DNA of 64,000 bases from JAGFIY01 sp964499285 (lineage in GTDB: Bacteria; Bacteroidota; Ignavibacteria; Ignavibacteriales; Melioribacteraceae). How positions within the stretch are numbered: position 1 is the stretch's first letter; each line of letters starts with the position of its first letter. The stretch covers positions 1 to 64,000 of the forward strand of contig CAZCLA010000012.1 of NCBI GenBank assembly GCA_964499285.1. The letters are read 5' to 3'. Position numbers and translations under genes: made by a program. This document shows positions 19,162 to 27,946 of the stretch, in pieces. The notes under the pieces were generated by a model. It did no database searches. It had not been told where the DNA came from and was given only the letters and a program-made list of their open reading frames with translations.

Positions 19162-19485
19162 GTGGACAAATATAAAAAAGCAATTCGAGAAAATGTTTGT
19201 GAAATTTGTGTCGATTCGAACGAGAAAGGTTTCTGTACGATGGACGGTGAAGAAGTTTGTGCCGTACAGTTGTATCTGCCAAAAATTGTTGAGATAGTTC
19301 ACAATCTTGATACTGAAAACATGGAAGAATATTATAAATTAATGAAAGATCAAATATGCGCAAACTGTAATTCATTGGACGGTAAAGGAGCCTGCTATCT
19401 GAGAGATGATGTAAATTGTTCAATTGATCGTTATTATATGATAATTGTTGATACAATTAAAAAAGTTGATGCTGGACTAATCTAA
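19162..19485 (+). CDS. Small cysteine-rich protein with a duplicated Cys4 motif
   Basis: The 107-residue protein starts at GTG, with a clear AGGAG Shine-Dalgarno 6 bases upstream. It contains exactly eight cysteines, at 13, 16, 25, 33 and again at 66, 69, 78, 86. Both halves have identical spacing C-x2-C-x8-C-x7-C, offset by 53 residues, each followed by a hydrophobic helix (YLPKIVEIV and YYMIIVDTI). This points to an internal duplication and to two metal sites, zinc or Fe-S. I do not recognise a named family. It has no signal peptide, so it is cytoplasmic. Its 3' end overlaps the convergent PAP2 gene by 4 bases. Confidence 0.85.
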   Translation: MDKYKKAIRENVCEICVDSNEKGFCTMDGEEVCAVQLYLPKIVEIVHNLDTENMEEYYKLMKDQICANCNSLDGKGACYLRDDVNCSIDRYYMIIVDTIKKVDAGLI

Positions 19486-20429
19486 TAGTTTTCGTAATCA
19501 AATTCATTTTTACCTCCGGCTTTTTTCCAAGCATTGTAGATTTTATATCCTGTCCACATTGTGAAAATCATAAACAAAACACCAGCCACCACATCAATTA
19601 AATAATGATATCTCAAATAAACCGTTGAGAAAACAAGCAATATTCCGTTTGGAATCAGAAAATATCTTGACCTTGTTTTCAATTTATATGCGAGATACAT
19701 TACAATCAAAGTCATCTGAGTATGCCCGCTGGGAAAGACGTCGCGCTGAACAAAAAATTCGGGATTGAGCATCCCTTTTTCCAATGACTCACCTGCATTA
19801 ACCATATCTCTCAAAAAATTTGTAAGTAAAAGTCCCGGTAATTCTTGGTTTATGGTATGGAAATCATGAAGGTAAAATCTTGGTCCAATTGCCGGAACAA
19901 GAAAATATCCATAGAACGATAGAAAAAAACCATATACGATAGAAAAAGCTGCAAAGTAAAATGCTTCCTCGCGTTTGTTTACAAGTAGATCAACACCCAA
20001 AATCAACGGTAGAAGGAAAAATGTTCCGTACGAGATCTGAAGCAGTTCAGTCAATACAGGATGTGCGATATCATAAAGGACAACAGTTACATCGAATCCA
20101 AATAGGATTCTATCAATTTCGATTAACCAAAGATCGAGATCGACCTGTCTTATAGGTTTAATCATCACATAAAGTTCTTTAAATGTTAAGAACATTAGCG
20201 GAATCATATACCATTTGTTTATGAAATCCCAAATCCCGCCGTATTTGTCTTTAAAATGAGCGACGGTGATAATAAAAGTCATGCCCGCAACATTTGCCCC
20301 AACAAGAAGATACCACGTCTCAACTCTCGTATGATATAGGATATTCAATCCGGAAAGAAAGAGACCGAAGCAGATTGTAATAAAATCGACAGGGGACAGT
20401 ATTTTTGTGAGTCGTTTAAGCTTGAGCAT
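19482..20429 (-). CDS. Membrane-bound PAP2-family phosphatase
   Basis: This 315-residue polytopic membrane protein has about eight to nine hydrophobic segments. The PAP2 signatures are VPAIGPRF, FPSGHTQM and RYHYLIDVVAG, which supply the catalytic His residues and Asp. The layout, with several membrane spans before the motifs, resembles the inositol-phosphoceramide-synthase-like (PAP2_3) branch, so it could be a lipid phosphatase or a phosphotransferase. Its start overlaps the mgtE stop (TGATG), which makes it the last gene of rsmA-mgtE-PAP2. Confidence 0.85.
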   Translation of the reverse strand: MLKLKRLTKILSPVDFITICFGLFLSGLNILYHTRVETWYLLVGANVAGMTFIITVAHFKDKYGGIWDFINKWYMIPLMFLTFKELYVMIKPIRQVDLDLWLIEIDRILFGFDVTVVLYDIAHPVLTELLQISYGTFFLLPLILGVDLLVNKREEAFYFAAFSIVYGFFLSFYGYFLVPAIGPRFYLHDFHTINQELPGLLLTNFLRDMVNAGESLEKGMLNPEFFVQRDVFPSGHTQMTLIVMYLAYKLKTRSRYFLIPNGILLVFSTVYLRYHYLIDVVAGVLFMIFTMWTGYKIYNAWKKAGGKNEFDYENY

Positions 20430-21817
20430 CAGTTGAAAAAGAAGAATATTATGAAGGATAGATAAATCAGCAAGCCTAAAATGTCATTTGTTGTGGTTAC
20501 AAATGGTCCGGTCGCAATTGCGGGATCGACACCAAATTTTCTTAACAACAGAGGAATAAAAGCACCTACCATCGTTGCCACAATAATTATAGTCAAAAGC
20601 GCAAAAGAAATCACCATCGTAAATTTTATAGATTCGATCTGATCGAAAAGTATTGATGCAGCGGCATATAAGATTAATCCGCAGACTAAGCCGTTAATTA
20701 ATGCAACCCCAAATTCTTTCATCAGTTTTTTTACACTTTCGCCAATCCAAATCTCGGTCGTGGTTAATCCTCTTACCATCACTATTGCAGCCTGTGTTCC
20801 CGAACTTCCACCCATTGCCATCACAACTGGAATAAAGAAAGTAGCTATTACCATTTCCGAAATTATATTTTCATAACCCGATAGAACAAGTGCCGCAATC
20901 AGTTCCATAACAAGAGCAATTACAAGCCAAGGTAATCGTATTCTTGAAATTCTAAAAATGGAGTCACTGAGTTCTTGATCTTCCGCGAGACCTGCAACTT
21001 TTTGAAGATCTTCGTCAGCTTCTTCCTGCATAACTTCCATCACATCATCGATTGTAATCCTTCCAAGCATGGTTCTTTGTTCGTCTAGCACTGGAATTGA
21101 AACGAGATCATACTTCTTCATCATCTGTGCAACCTCTTCCTGATCCATCTCAGGAGTAGCATAGATAATATCCTTTTTCATGATGTCCGACATTTTTGTG
21201 TCGGGTGAGTTTATGATTAATGATTTGAGCTGTACCAATCCTAAAAATTTATCATTCCTATCAAGGACATAGATATGATAAACATAATCAAACTCCTCAG
21301 CGTTTTTTTTCACTTCCTCAATTCCGTCTTGAACTGTTGTATCATCAAGGACATAGAGAAAATCGCTGCTCATTATACCGCCGGCACTGTCTTCCGGGTA
21401 TTTGAGCAGAGCTTTTACATCTACAGAGTCTTCAGGATCAATCTTTTTAAGAACATCCTCGGCAACAGATTCCGGCAGCTCAGAAACAATATCCGTTGCA
21501 TCGTCTGTATCAAGTTCTTCAACAATTGCTGCAATCTTGAGTGAATCAACTCGCTTAAGAATTTTTTCGCGATGATTTTCATCGACTTCTGTTATCACTT
21601 CACCTGCTGTTGGTGAGTCAAGCAGATTAAAAAGGAACAACGCATCATCTGTATTTAGATGGTTAATAATTTCAGCGATGTCAGCAGGGTGAAGATCGGC
21701 GAGTATAAGCAGAAGATTTTTAGAAGCCCGATTTTCGATTAATTCGGAAATATTATCCAACAATTCTTCGTCTATCTGGATAACATCTTTAACATTTTGA
21801 ATTTTTTCATCGCTCAT
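20429..21817 (-). CDS. mgtE: Magnesium transporter MgtE
   Basis: The 462-residue protein has the full MgtE architecture: an N-terminal superhelical MgtE_N domain with HPADIAEIINHL, tandem CBS domains (about residues 140-265, including VSIPVLDEQRTMLGRITIDDV) and five C-terminal transmembrane helices with GGSSGTQAAIVMVRGL and the pore-region motif FGVDPAIATGPFVTTTND. It conducts Mg2+ and is gated by cytosolic Mg2+ bound to the N and CBS domains. Start and stop overlap those of its neighbours, which indicates tight coupling to rsmA. Confidence 0.97.
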   Translation of the reverse strand: MSDEKIQNVKDVIQIDEELLDNISELIENRASKNLLLILADLHPADIAEIINHLNTDDALFLFNLLDSPTAGEVITEVDENHREKILKRVDSLKIAAIVEELDTDDATDIVSELPESVAEDVLKKIDPEDSVDVKALLKYPEDSAGGIMSSDFLYVLDDTTVQDGIEEVKKNAEEFDYVYHIYVLDRNDKFLGLVQLKSLIINSPDTKMSDIMKKDIIYATPEMDQEEVAQMMKKYDLVSIPVLDEQRTMLGRITIDDVMEVMQEEADEDLQKVAGLAEDQELSDSIFRISRIRLPWLVIALVMELIAALVLSGYENIISEMVIATFFIPVVMAMGGSSGTQAAIVMVRGLTTTEIWIGESVKKLMKEFGVALINGLVCGLILYAAASILFDQIESIKFTMVISFALLTIIIVATMVGAFIPLLLRKFGVDPAIATGPFVTTTNDILGLLIYLSFIIFFFFN

Positions 21818-22590
21818 TAAATTGAATCCTTCAGAAGGAATTTTGCAAGTTTGAGAAAATCAGTTGGCGATAATTCTTCAGCTCGTTTAGAAATATCAAC
21901 CGGGCAATTCTTAAAATTAGCATCTGCAAATATACTATTACTTAGCGAATTTTTTAATGTTTTTCTTCTTTTGTTGAATGCGGCTTTAACAACGGATATA
22001 ACAAATTTATCTTCAACTTCCGGCAAAAAATCTTTTAAGGTAATATGGACTACAGCAGAATCAACTTTTGGCTTTGGTATAAAAACCGTCGGCGGAACTT
22101 TAAAACAGTATTTTACTTCACCAAAGTAGTTGAGCAGAACACTTAAAATTCCGTAATCTTTTGTACGTTGTTGTGCATGAAGTCTTTGCGCGACTTCATT
22201 TTGTATCATTAAGATAGAATCTTTAATTATTGTTCTGTTCTCGATCATTTTAAAAATTATAGGCGATGTAATATTATATGGGATATTACCGACTATTCTA
22301 AGCTTCCTATTGGCATAAAACTTACTAAAATCAGTTTTTAAGATATCTTCATTAATGATGTTCAATTCGGGGTAATTCTCTCTTAATTTCTCAATCACTC
22401 GTTCATCAATTTCAACTGCAGTATAATTGTTTACAATACGGCTGAGTTCATCCGTCAATGCACCCAAGCCCGGACCTATTTCAATTAAGTTATCATCGCT
22501 TAACGGATTTATTACATCGATAATTTTCCTAATTATATTTTTATCTTTTAGGTAATTCTGTCCAAGAGATTTTTTGGGTCTTATTATCAT
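21817..22590 (-). CDS. rsmA: 16S rRNA dimethyladenosine transferase RsmA (KsgA)
   Basis: This 257-residue enzyme dimethylates the two adjacent adenines in helix 45 of 16S rRNA. Motifs are PKKSLGQNYLKDKN, the SAM loop LIEIGPGLGALTDEL, the catalytic GNIPYNITSPI and the PKPKVDSAVV region. The start ATG is followed directly by the conserved N terminus, so the length is right. It heads a three-gene operon with mgtE and a PAP2 phosphatase, joined by one-base overlaps. Confidence 0.97.
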   Translation of the reverse strand: MIIRPKKSLGQNYLKDKNIIRKIIDVINPLSDDNLIEIGPGLGALTDELSRIVNNYTAVEIDERVIEKLRENYPELNIINEDILKTDFSKFYANRKLRIVGNIPYNITSPIIFKMIENRTIIKDSILMIQNEVAQRLHAQQRTKDYGILSVLLNYFGEVKYCFKVPPTVFIPKPKVDSAVVHITLKDFLPEVEDKFVISVVKAAFNKRRKTLKNSLSNSIFADANFKNCPVDISKRAEELSPTDFLKLAKFLLKDSI

Positions 22591-22636
22591 TGGGTTATCA
22601 TTTCAAAAAGTTCCGGTTAATATAGCAAGCAATTTA

Positions 22637-22665
22637 TTGTAAATAAAATATTCGATAATTATATT
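22637..22665 (+). promoter_or_regulatory. Candidate sigma70-type promoter of the ROK kinase gene
   Basis: TTGTAA (22637-22642) and TATATT (22660-22665) are separated by 17 bases, the same -10 hexamer and spacing proposed for lepA and gapA. The predicted transcription start is near 22672. Confidence 0.4.
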
Positions 22666-22674
22666 GGAAGAAAG

Positions 22675-22692
22675 ATGTCGGGAAAAGTCTGA
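22675..22692 (+). other. Possible five-codon leader ORF overlapping the ROK start
   Basis: ATG TCG GGA AAA GTC TGA ends so that its stop overlaps the kinase ATG as TGATG. GGAAG lies just upstream, but the predicted transcript start leaves only a few bases before this ATG. It may be a translational-coupling mini-ORF or chance. Confidence 0.2.
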
Positions 22693-23651
22693 TGAACAAA
22701 AAATTTGTAATAGCCGTGGACCTTGGTGGAACAAAAGTTTTAACGGCATTGATTACGAAGGATGGTAAGATAATTAATCGATTGAAAAATTCAGTAACTC
22801 CGTCAAAGAGTAAAATCGTTAAAACAATCAGCGCATCGATAACTCAATTGTTGATAGAAGCAAAATTAAAACCAAAAGATATTGCGGCAATTTCATTGGG
22901 TGTGCCGGGAACTGTAAATCCCGAGAAGGGGATTATTGCAGCAGCTCCCAATTTGAAAATGAGTAATTTTAACATCAGAAAAGAATTACAGAAAACACTT
23001 AGGATCCCGATCTTAATTGAAAATGATGTCAATCTTGCTGCGCTTGGAATTAAAAAATTTGAGTACAAGAATAAGTTAAAAAATGCTTTGGTCGTTTTCA
23101 TCGGAACCGGCATAGGAGGAGCATTGATTTTAAACGGAACTTTGTATCGAGGATCAAGTTTTTATGCAGGTGAGATCGGACATATGATCGTTCATGTGGA
23201 TGGTTCATTAGGAAACAATACCGGGAAAACGACGTTAGAGAAAGCTGCAAGCAGACCCCAAGTTGTAAAGCGAATTAAAGCTGACATAAAGAGTGGAAGT
23301 GATTCGATTTTGAAAGATTATGTGGAAAAGAAAAAGAAAATTAAAAGCAGCGCATTAGCAAAAGCTGTAAAGGAAAAAGACAAGGTCACTCTTAATCATC
23401 TTAGTGCCGCTTGTAGAACTATCGGCACTGCCCTCGGAAGTATAACTACACTGCTTAATATTGACACTATAATTCTCGGTGGAGGAGTTGTTGAAGCTAT
23501 GCCTGATTATATGACAAAAAATATTAAAGGTGCCTTTGAAAAAGCAGTGCTGCCTGAACCGGGCAAAATAACTAAAATTATTGCAACAAAGTTAGGAGAT
23601 GATGCTCCTCTTTATGGTGGACTTTCACTAGCAGAGAAATTTCTTAATTAG
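22692..23651 (+). CDS. ROK-family sugar kinase/regulator lacking the zinc motif
   Basis: This 319-residue protein has the ROK fold: phosphate loop DLGGTK (10-15), catalytic Asp112 in IENDVNLAALG, FIGTGIGGALILNG and AGEIGHM with the conserved His164. There is no DNA-binding N-terminal domain, so it should be a kinase such as glucokinase, not a NagC-type repressor. The usual CxCGxxGCxE zinc motif after EIGH is absent: the segment reads GSLGNNTGKTTLEKAAS. Sugar specificity is not determined. It overlaps the convergent ABC-F gene by 8 bases. Confidence 0.85.
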   Translation: MNKKFVIAVDLGGTKVLTALITKDGKIINRLKNSVTPSKSKIVKTISASITQLLIEAKLKPKDIAAISLGVPGTVNPEKGIIAAAPNLKMSNFNIRKELQKTLRIPILIENDVNLAALGIKKFEYKNKLKNALVVFIGTGIGGALILNGTLYRGSSFYAGEIGHMIVHVDGSLGNNTGKTTLEKAASRPQVVKRIKADIKSGSDSILKDYVEKKKKIKSSALAKAVKEKDKVTLNHLSAACRTIGTALGSITTLLNIDTIILGGGVVEAMPDYMTKNIKGAFEKAVLPEPGKITKIIATKLGDDAPLYGGLSLAEKFLN

Positions 23652-25599
23652 AATTTTCTTCAAAACTTTTTTCGATTTTCGAGAGCTCATCAGATTTTTC
23701 CGTCCATTCGGAAATTGCTTCCTCAAGTTTTGTTTTTGTATCCGCGTACTTTTGATTTGCTTCTTTTAACTTTTCGGGGTTCGTATAAATAGCTTCTCTT
23801 AGCAACTCGCTTTCTAGTTCTGCTTTTCTGGATTCCAAGTTTTCGATTTCAGTCTCTAGGAAATCAATTCGTTGTTTTAACTCTTTCGTTGCAGAAAATT
23901 TTTTCTGTCTGATTTCTGCTTCGATTCGTTTTTGTTCTTTCTTGTTCACTTTAATTTCAACCGGTTTGCTAATTTCAGAAACAGTATGAGTTTCCTCATA
24001 TTTTTTTCGAAGATAGTAATCAATTCCGCCGTAATAATACTTGAATTGCATTGGTCTAATCTCAATCACTTTATCAATTATCGGTCGCAAAAAATCAACA
24101 TCATGAGAAACAATTATTAATGAACCGGTATAATTAACAAGCGCATTTTGAAGGATCTCCTTCGATTGAATATCAAGATGGTTGGTTGGTTCATCAAGAA
24201 CAATTAGATTTGCTTTAGTCAATAATATTCTTGCCAGTGCAACCCGGCTTTTCTCGCCGCCTGAAAGAATTGAAAGCTTTTTATAGACATCGTCTCCCGA
24301 AAACAAGAAGGATCCTAGAATCGAGCGAAGTTTTGATTCGGTGGAATCAGGTGACATTTGAGAAACACTTTCCAAGATATTTAAACTTGTATCCAAATTG
24401 TCGGCAACTTCTTGTGCATAATAAGCGACTCGAGTCGCATCTCCAATTACGATTCTTCCGCCTGTCTCGGATAATTCTCCGGCAATAATTCTTGCAAGCG
24501 TAGTTTTTCCGGCACCGTTTGGACCGACGAAAGCGATTTTTTCACCGCGTTCAATTTTAAAATCAATATTTTTCAGCACTTCTAAATTTCCGTATGACTT
24601 AGACAGATTTTCAAGTTCAACCGGATGAATTGTGCTTCTCGGGGGCTCCGGAAATCGAATTTTGATGTTCGATTCAAACTCCGTTGGTAATTCTATTTTT
24701 TCTAACTTTTCAAGTTGTTTAATCCTGCTTTGAACCTGCTTAGCTTTTGTGTTTTTATATCGGAATCGTTCTATAAATCTTTCTGTCGATTTTATCTTTA
24801 ATTGTTGATTCCTGTATCGTGAAATTAATTGTTCATCTCTCTCCATTTTATAAATAAGGTAATCGTCGTACTTGCCTTTGTAGAAATTAACTTCATTGTT
24901 AAATATCTCTAGCGTTTTTGTCGTCACATTATTTACAAAATATTTATCATGCGAAACTAATAGAATAGCTCCTTTGAAACTTTGAAGAAATTCCAACAAC
25001 CACTGCAGCGAATCAATATCGAGATGATTTGTGGGTTCGTCTAAAAGAATTAGATCGTTTTCGTTTGCAAGAATTTTTGAAAGCTCTACCCGCATTTGCC
25101 AGCCGCCGGAAAATTCATTACATGCTCGGGAAAGATCACTGATCTTAAATCCGAGACCGATCAGAATTTTTTCAATTTCACTGTCGATTTTGTAATAGTC
25201 CGACTTCTCTTTGATGTTGTTTATGTCCCCAAGTCTATGAATAAGTTTATCATGCAGCTCTGTGGAGAGTGAAGGTGAATTTAATTTGCTCTGAATTTCT
25301 GATTCCTCGCTATCAAGTTCAGTCACAAAACTTATACTTGATTTTACTTCCTCGAAGATGGATCGTTTGCTGTCCGCTATTAGTTCTTGGGGGAGATAAC
25401 CAATTTTTATCTTCTTTTGTGATTGAACGATTCCACTTTCCGGTTCCAATAATCCGGCAATTATTTTTAACAGTGTTGATTTTCCCGAACCGTTGGAACC
25501 GACAAGTGCAATTTTATCGCCGGGATTAATCCTGACATTGACTTTTTCAAAAAGGTATTCACCGCTGAATTGAACGGATAGATTTAAAAGATCGATCAT
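23644..25599 (-). CDS. ABC-F family ATPase (ribosome-associated)
   Basis: The 651-residue protein has two soluble ABC modules and no membrane segment: Walker A GSNGSGKST and GPNGAGKTT, signatures FSGGWQMRVELSKIL and LSGGEKSRVALARILL, and two LDEPTNHLDI Walker B motifs. A charged linker between the modules (around the repeated KxKxxxxRI segment) and a C-terminal coiled coil match the Uup/YdiF branch. ABC-F proteins act on the ribosome as translation factors or antibiotic protection factors; which one this is cannot be read from sequence. It starts 4 bases after the PorZ-like gene. Confidence 0.92.
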   Translation of the reverse strand: MIDLLNLSVQFSGEYLFEKVNVRINPGDKIALVGSNGSGKSTLLKIIAGLLEPESGIVQSQKKIKIGYLPQELIADSKRSIFEEVKSSISFVTELDSEESEIQSKLNSPSLSTELHDKLIHRLGDINNIKEKSDYYKIDSEIEKILIGLGFKISDLSRACNEFSGGWQMRVELSKILANENDLILLDEPTNHLDIDSLQWLLEFLQSFKGAILLVSHDKYFVNNVTTKTLEIFNNEVNFYKGKYDDYLIYKMERDEQLISRYRNQQLKIKSTERFIERFRYKNTKAKQVQSRIKQLEKLEKIELPTEFESNIKIRFPEPPRSTIHPVELENLSKSYGNLEVLKNIDFKIERGEKIAFVGPNGAGKTTLARIIAGELSETGGRIVIGDATRVAYYAQEVADNLDTSLNILESVSQMSPDSTESKLRSILGSFLFSGDDVYKKLSILSGGEKSRVALARILLTKANLIVLDEPTNHLDIQSKEILQNALVNYTGSLIIVSHDVDFLRPIIDKVIEIRPMQFKYYYGGIDYYLRKKYEETHTVSEISKPVEIKVNKKEQKRIEAEIRQKKFSATKELKQRIDFLETEIENLESRKAELESELLREAIYTNPEKLKEANQKYADTKTKLEEAISEWTEKSDELSKIEKSFEENSN

Positions 25600-25603
25600 T
25601 ATT

Positions 25604-27838
25604 TTACTTGTGAATTACGGCTACTTTGACCGCACCGACATTATTTGCTTCTTGATCATAGGCAACGATTAAGTAAATACCGCTTGAAACATAATTTCCA
25701 CTTTCATCTTTACCGTTCCAATAAGCACGATTTCCTCCCGGTGAACCGGTACTTCCTGCGGTGATAGTTTTTATTAGTTTCCCATTGATACTTAATACTT
25801 TTAATTCTGAATTACTTACTAATCCATCAATCGTGATGATCGTACCTTTCCCGTCACCGACCACAAATGGATTTGGAAATACAAACATATTATCAAGTGA
25901 TTCACTCGGTGAAATGGAAGCTGTTTTGATGCTTGTTAGTCCGAAATCTGTTCCGATATAAATAATTCCATTAACATCATCGGATACGATACTTTTTATA
26001 TCATTGGTCGGGAGGGGACTATTTTCACTTGTGAAATGCTCTAAAATTAAAAATCCGTCGGGTGAAGTGACAAAAACACCATCCTTAGTTGCAATCCATT
26101 TTTGATTTATTGCATCAACTGCAATATCGGAAACCAACTGATTTCTAAACGCCGGCAAATCTGTTTTTGCCGAAGTTGCAGGGCTTCCCGGGTTCGAAAG
26201 AATATTGATTCCCGGTGTTTTCCCGATCCATAATTCGCCTCTTTTATCAAGTGCAAGAGCAGATATATCACCGCTCGTTAATCCGCTGTTTGATGTAATT
26301 CTACCTGCCGCATCGTCGTTAGTTGATTCGAACGTCCCATTTTCATTAAAGTAATAAATTCCTTTTCCCTTTATGGAAAACCATTTATTATCGTACTGAT
26401 CAATTACGAATTGTTCTGCTAAATCGAAATTGGAAACGAAAGGATCGTCCATTTTATAGTGATGCCAATTTCCTTCGGTTGTCAATACAGATAGAACTTC
26501 TCGTTCCGCCGAATTGTAATTTAGTACCCAGATATTTCCTTTAGAATCGTTTAGGACACCGGATACGACAATAAAATCTTCGAAGCCTGGTATTCCGACC
26601 AACGGTGAAGTCTCAGCATTATAAATTTCAAAAACGTCGTTCTGATAAATACTGAATCCTCTTCCCCAAGTGCATAAATAAACCTTTCCATCACTTCCGG
26701 CAGATGTATTATGATAATCGTTAAACATTATTTCATTGACTGTATTTCTGTTATAGTTGAACCAATTTACACCATCGAATTTATAAACGCCCTTGCCGGC
26801 TCCATCTCTACCAGATGCCGACCATAAATTCCCTCTACTATCGACTGATAGACCGGTGAACAAGTTTGAAGCGGGGGAATTTGGAAATATAAAACTGAGT
26901 TCGCCGTTTTTGAAAATACCCGCACCGTTGTTCGTAGAAAAATAAAAACTTCCATCACCACCGTAAGTAAAATTATAGAATGAAAATTCACTGCTGCTGA
27001 CTACGACAGAATTTTGATTATTATGAAAGAGTTTTAATTGTCTCGGGATTAAAACAAACAAGGAATCAGAAGTATAAGTAAAATCTAAAATATTTTCATT
27101 TATGTATAAAATCGGCACCCAGCTTGTATCTCTCAATGCAAGTAGACCCGAAGAACTAGCTGCAATCACTTCGTTATTATACAATCCAAATTTATATACT
27201 TGATTAGCATCAACATGATTGCCATAATCATAAACATTCCAAGATTCAGGTGCATTAAGATTTGTTGTTCCTAATTTTTGAACAGCAATTCCCTCCGATG
27301 TTACAACATAAATCAGATTATGCTTAAATGCTGATTGGACGGGAGATTCTGATGGAAACGAACCGAATTTGAGGAAAGTATCATCCAGCGATAGATCTAT
27401 TCTATCAAAGATAGAAAGACCGAATGCTGTTGATACAAAAACAGTATCACCTGAAATGTAGATATCATTTATTGACTTGTTTGTTTTGTCGGAATTAGCA
27501 ATTTGAAGCAGTTTTTGGATAGAAGAATTTTCTAAATCTAAAATATTGATACTTCCGTTTGTACTTCCCATCCAAATCGAATTTTCGTTGACAAGTGCCA
27601 TCGAAGTTAATATCTGATTGCTTAATCCCTCGGATTGAGTAATTTGTGTGTAGGATTGTTGAGCAATAGAGTAACCAAAAAGTCCCCCTGAGGTAGCTGC
27701 CCAAAGAGTATTGTTATTAGCGTTAACTTTTCGTACATCACTCATGTTAGTATAATTTCGCCATAAATTTTCTGATTGACCAAATAACATGTTATTCGTT
27801 AAGAAAAAGAACAGTAAGGACCAACAAAATTTTTTCAT
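25604..27838 (-). CDS. PorZ-like beta-propeller protein with T9SS sorting domain
   Basis: This 744-residue protein has a signal peptide (residues 1-20, ending LFGQ). Propeller repeats follow that resemble the N-terminal half of PorZ: ENLWRNYTNMSDVRKV, TLWAATSGGLFGYSI, SEGLSNQILTSMAL, SINDIYISGDTVFVSTAFGLSIFD. Later blades are of the two-component-regulator-propeller type (ISALALDKRGELWIGKTPG, IKSIVSDDVNGIIYIGTDFGL). The C terminus is a sorting domain with FPNPF, YWNGKDESGNYVSSGIY. In Porphyromonas gingivalis PorZ belongs to the PorU-PorV-PorQ-PorZ attachment complex that anchors cargo. A general propeller cargo protein is the alternative. Confidence 0.75.
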   Translation of the reverse strand: MKKFCWSLLFFFLTNNMLFGQSENLWRNYTNMSDVRKVNANNNTLWAATSGGLFGYSIAQQSYTQITQSEGLSNQILTSMALVNENSIWMGSTNGSINILDLENSSIQKLLQIANSDKTNKSINDIYISGDTVFVSTAFGLSIFDRIDLSLDDTFLKFGSFPSESPVQSAFKHNLIYVVTSEGIAVQKLGTTNLNAPESWNVYDYGNHVDANQVYKFGLYNNEVIAASSSGLLALRDTSWVPILYINENILDFTYTSDSLFVLIPRQLKLFHNNQNSVVVSSSEFSFYNFTYGGDGSFYFSTNNGAGIFKNGELSFIFPNSPASNLFTGLSVDSRGNLWSASGRDGAGKGVYKFDGVNWFNYNRNTVNEIMFNDYHNTSAGSDGKVYLCTWGRGFSIYQNDVFEIYNAETSPLVGIPGFEDFIVVSGVLNDSKGNIWVLNYNSAEREVLSVLTTEGNWHHYKMDDPFVSNFDLAEQFVIDQYDNKWFSIKGKGIYYFNENGTFESTNDDAAGRITSNSGLTSGDISALALDKRGELWIGKTPGINILSNPGSPATSAKTDLPAFRNQLVSDIAVDAINQKWIATKDGVFVTSPDGFLILEHFTSENSPLPTNDIKSIVSDDVNGIIYIGTDFGLTSIKTASISPSESLDNMFVFPNPFVVGDGKGTIITIDGLVSNSELKVLSINGKLIKTITAGSTGSPGGNRAYWNGKDESGNYVSSGIYLIVAYDQEANNVGAVKVAVIHK

Positions 27839-27946
27839 ATTATTCCTGCAAAATTTAAAAGTTTATCGGCAGTCATTTCTCATAAATAAAAATTAAGATA
27901 AAACAAAACAAGTCAGAAATTAATAAATTTTCTTTAATTCGGTGGG

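Noticed and set aside
19157..19456. 99-residue antisense ORF opposite the small Cys4 gene
   Set aside because: The plus-strand frame has a strong Shine-Dalgarno and symmetric cysteine pattern; the opposite frame has neither.
23221..23360. Lysine-rich stretch in the ROK gene as a sign of frameshift
   Set aside because: The frame stays open and the downstream ROK C-terminal motifs (IGTALGSITTLLN, IILGGGVVEA) are intact, so it is a real divergent segment.
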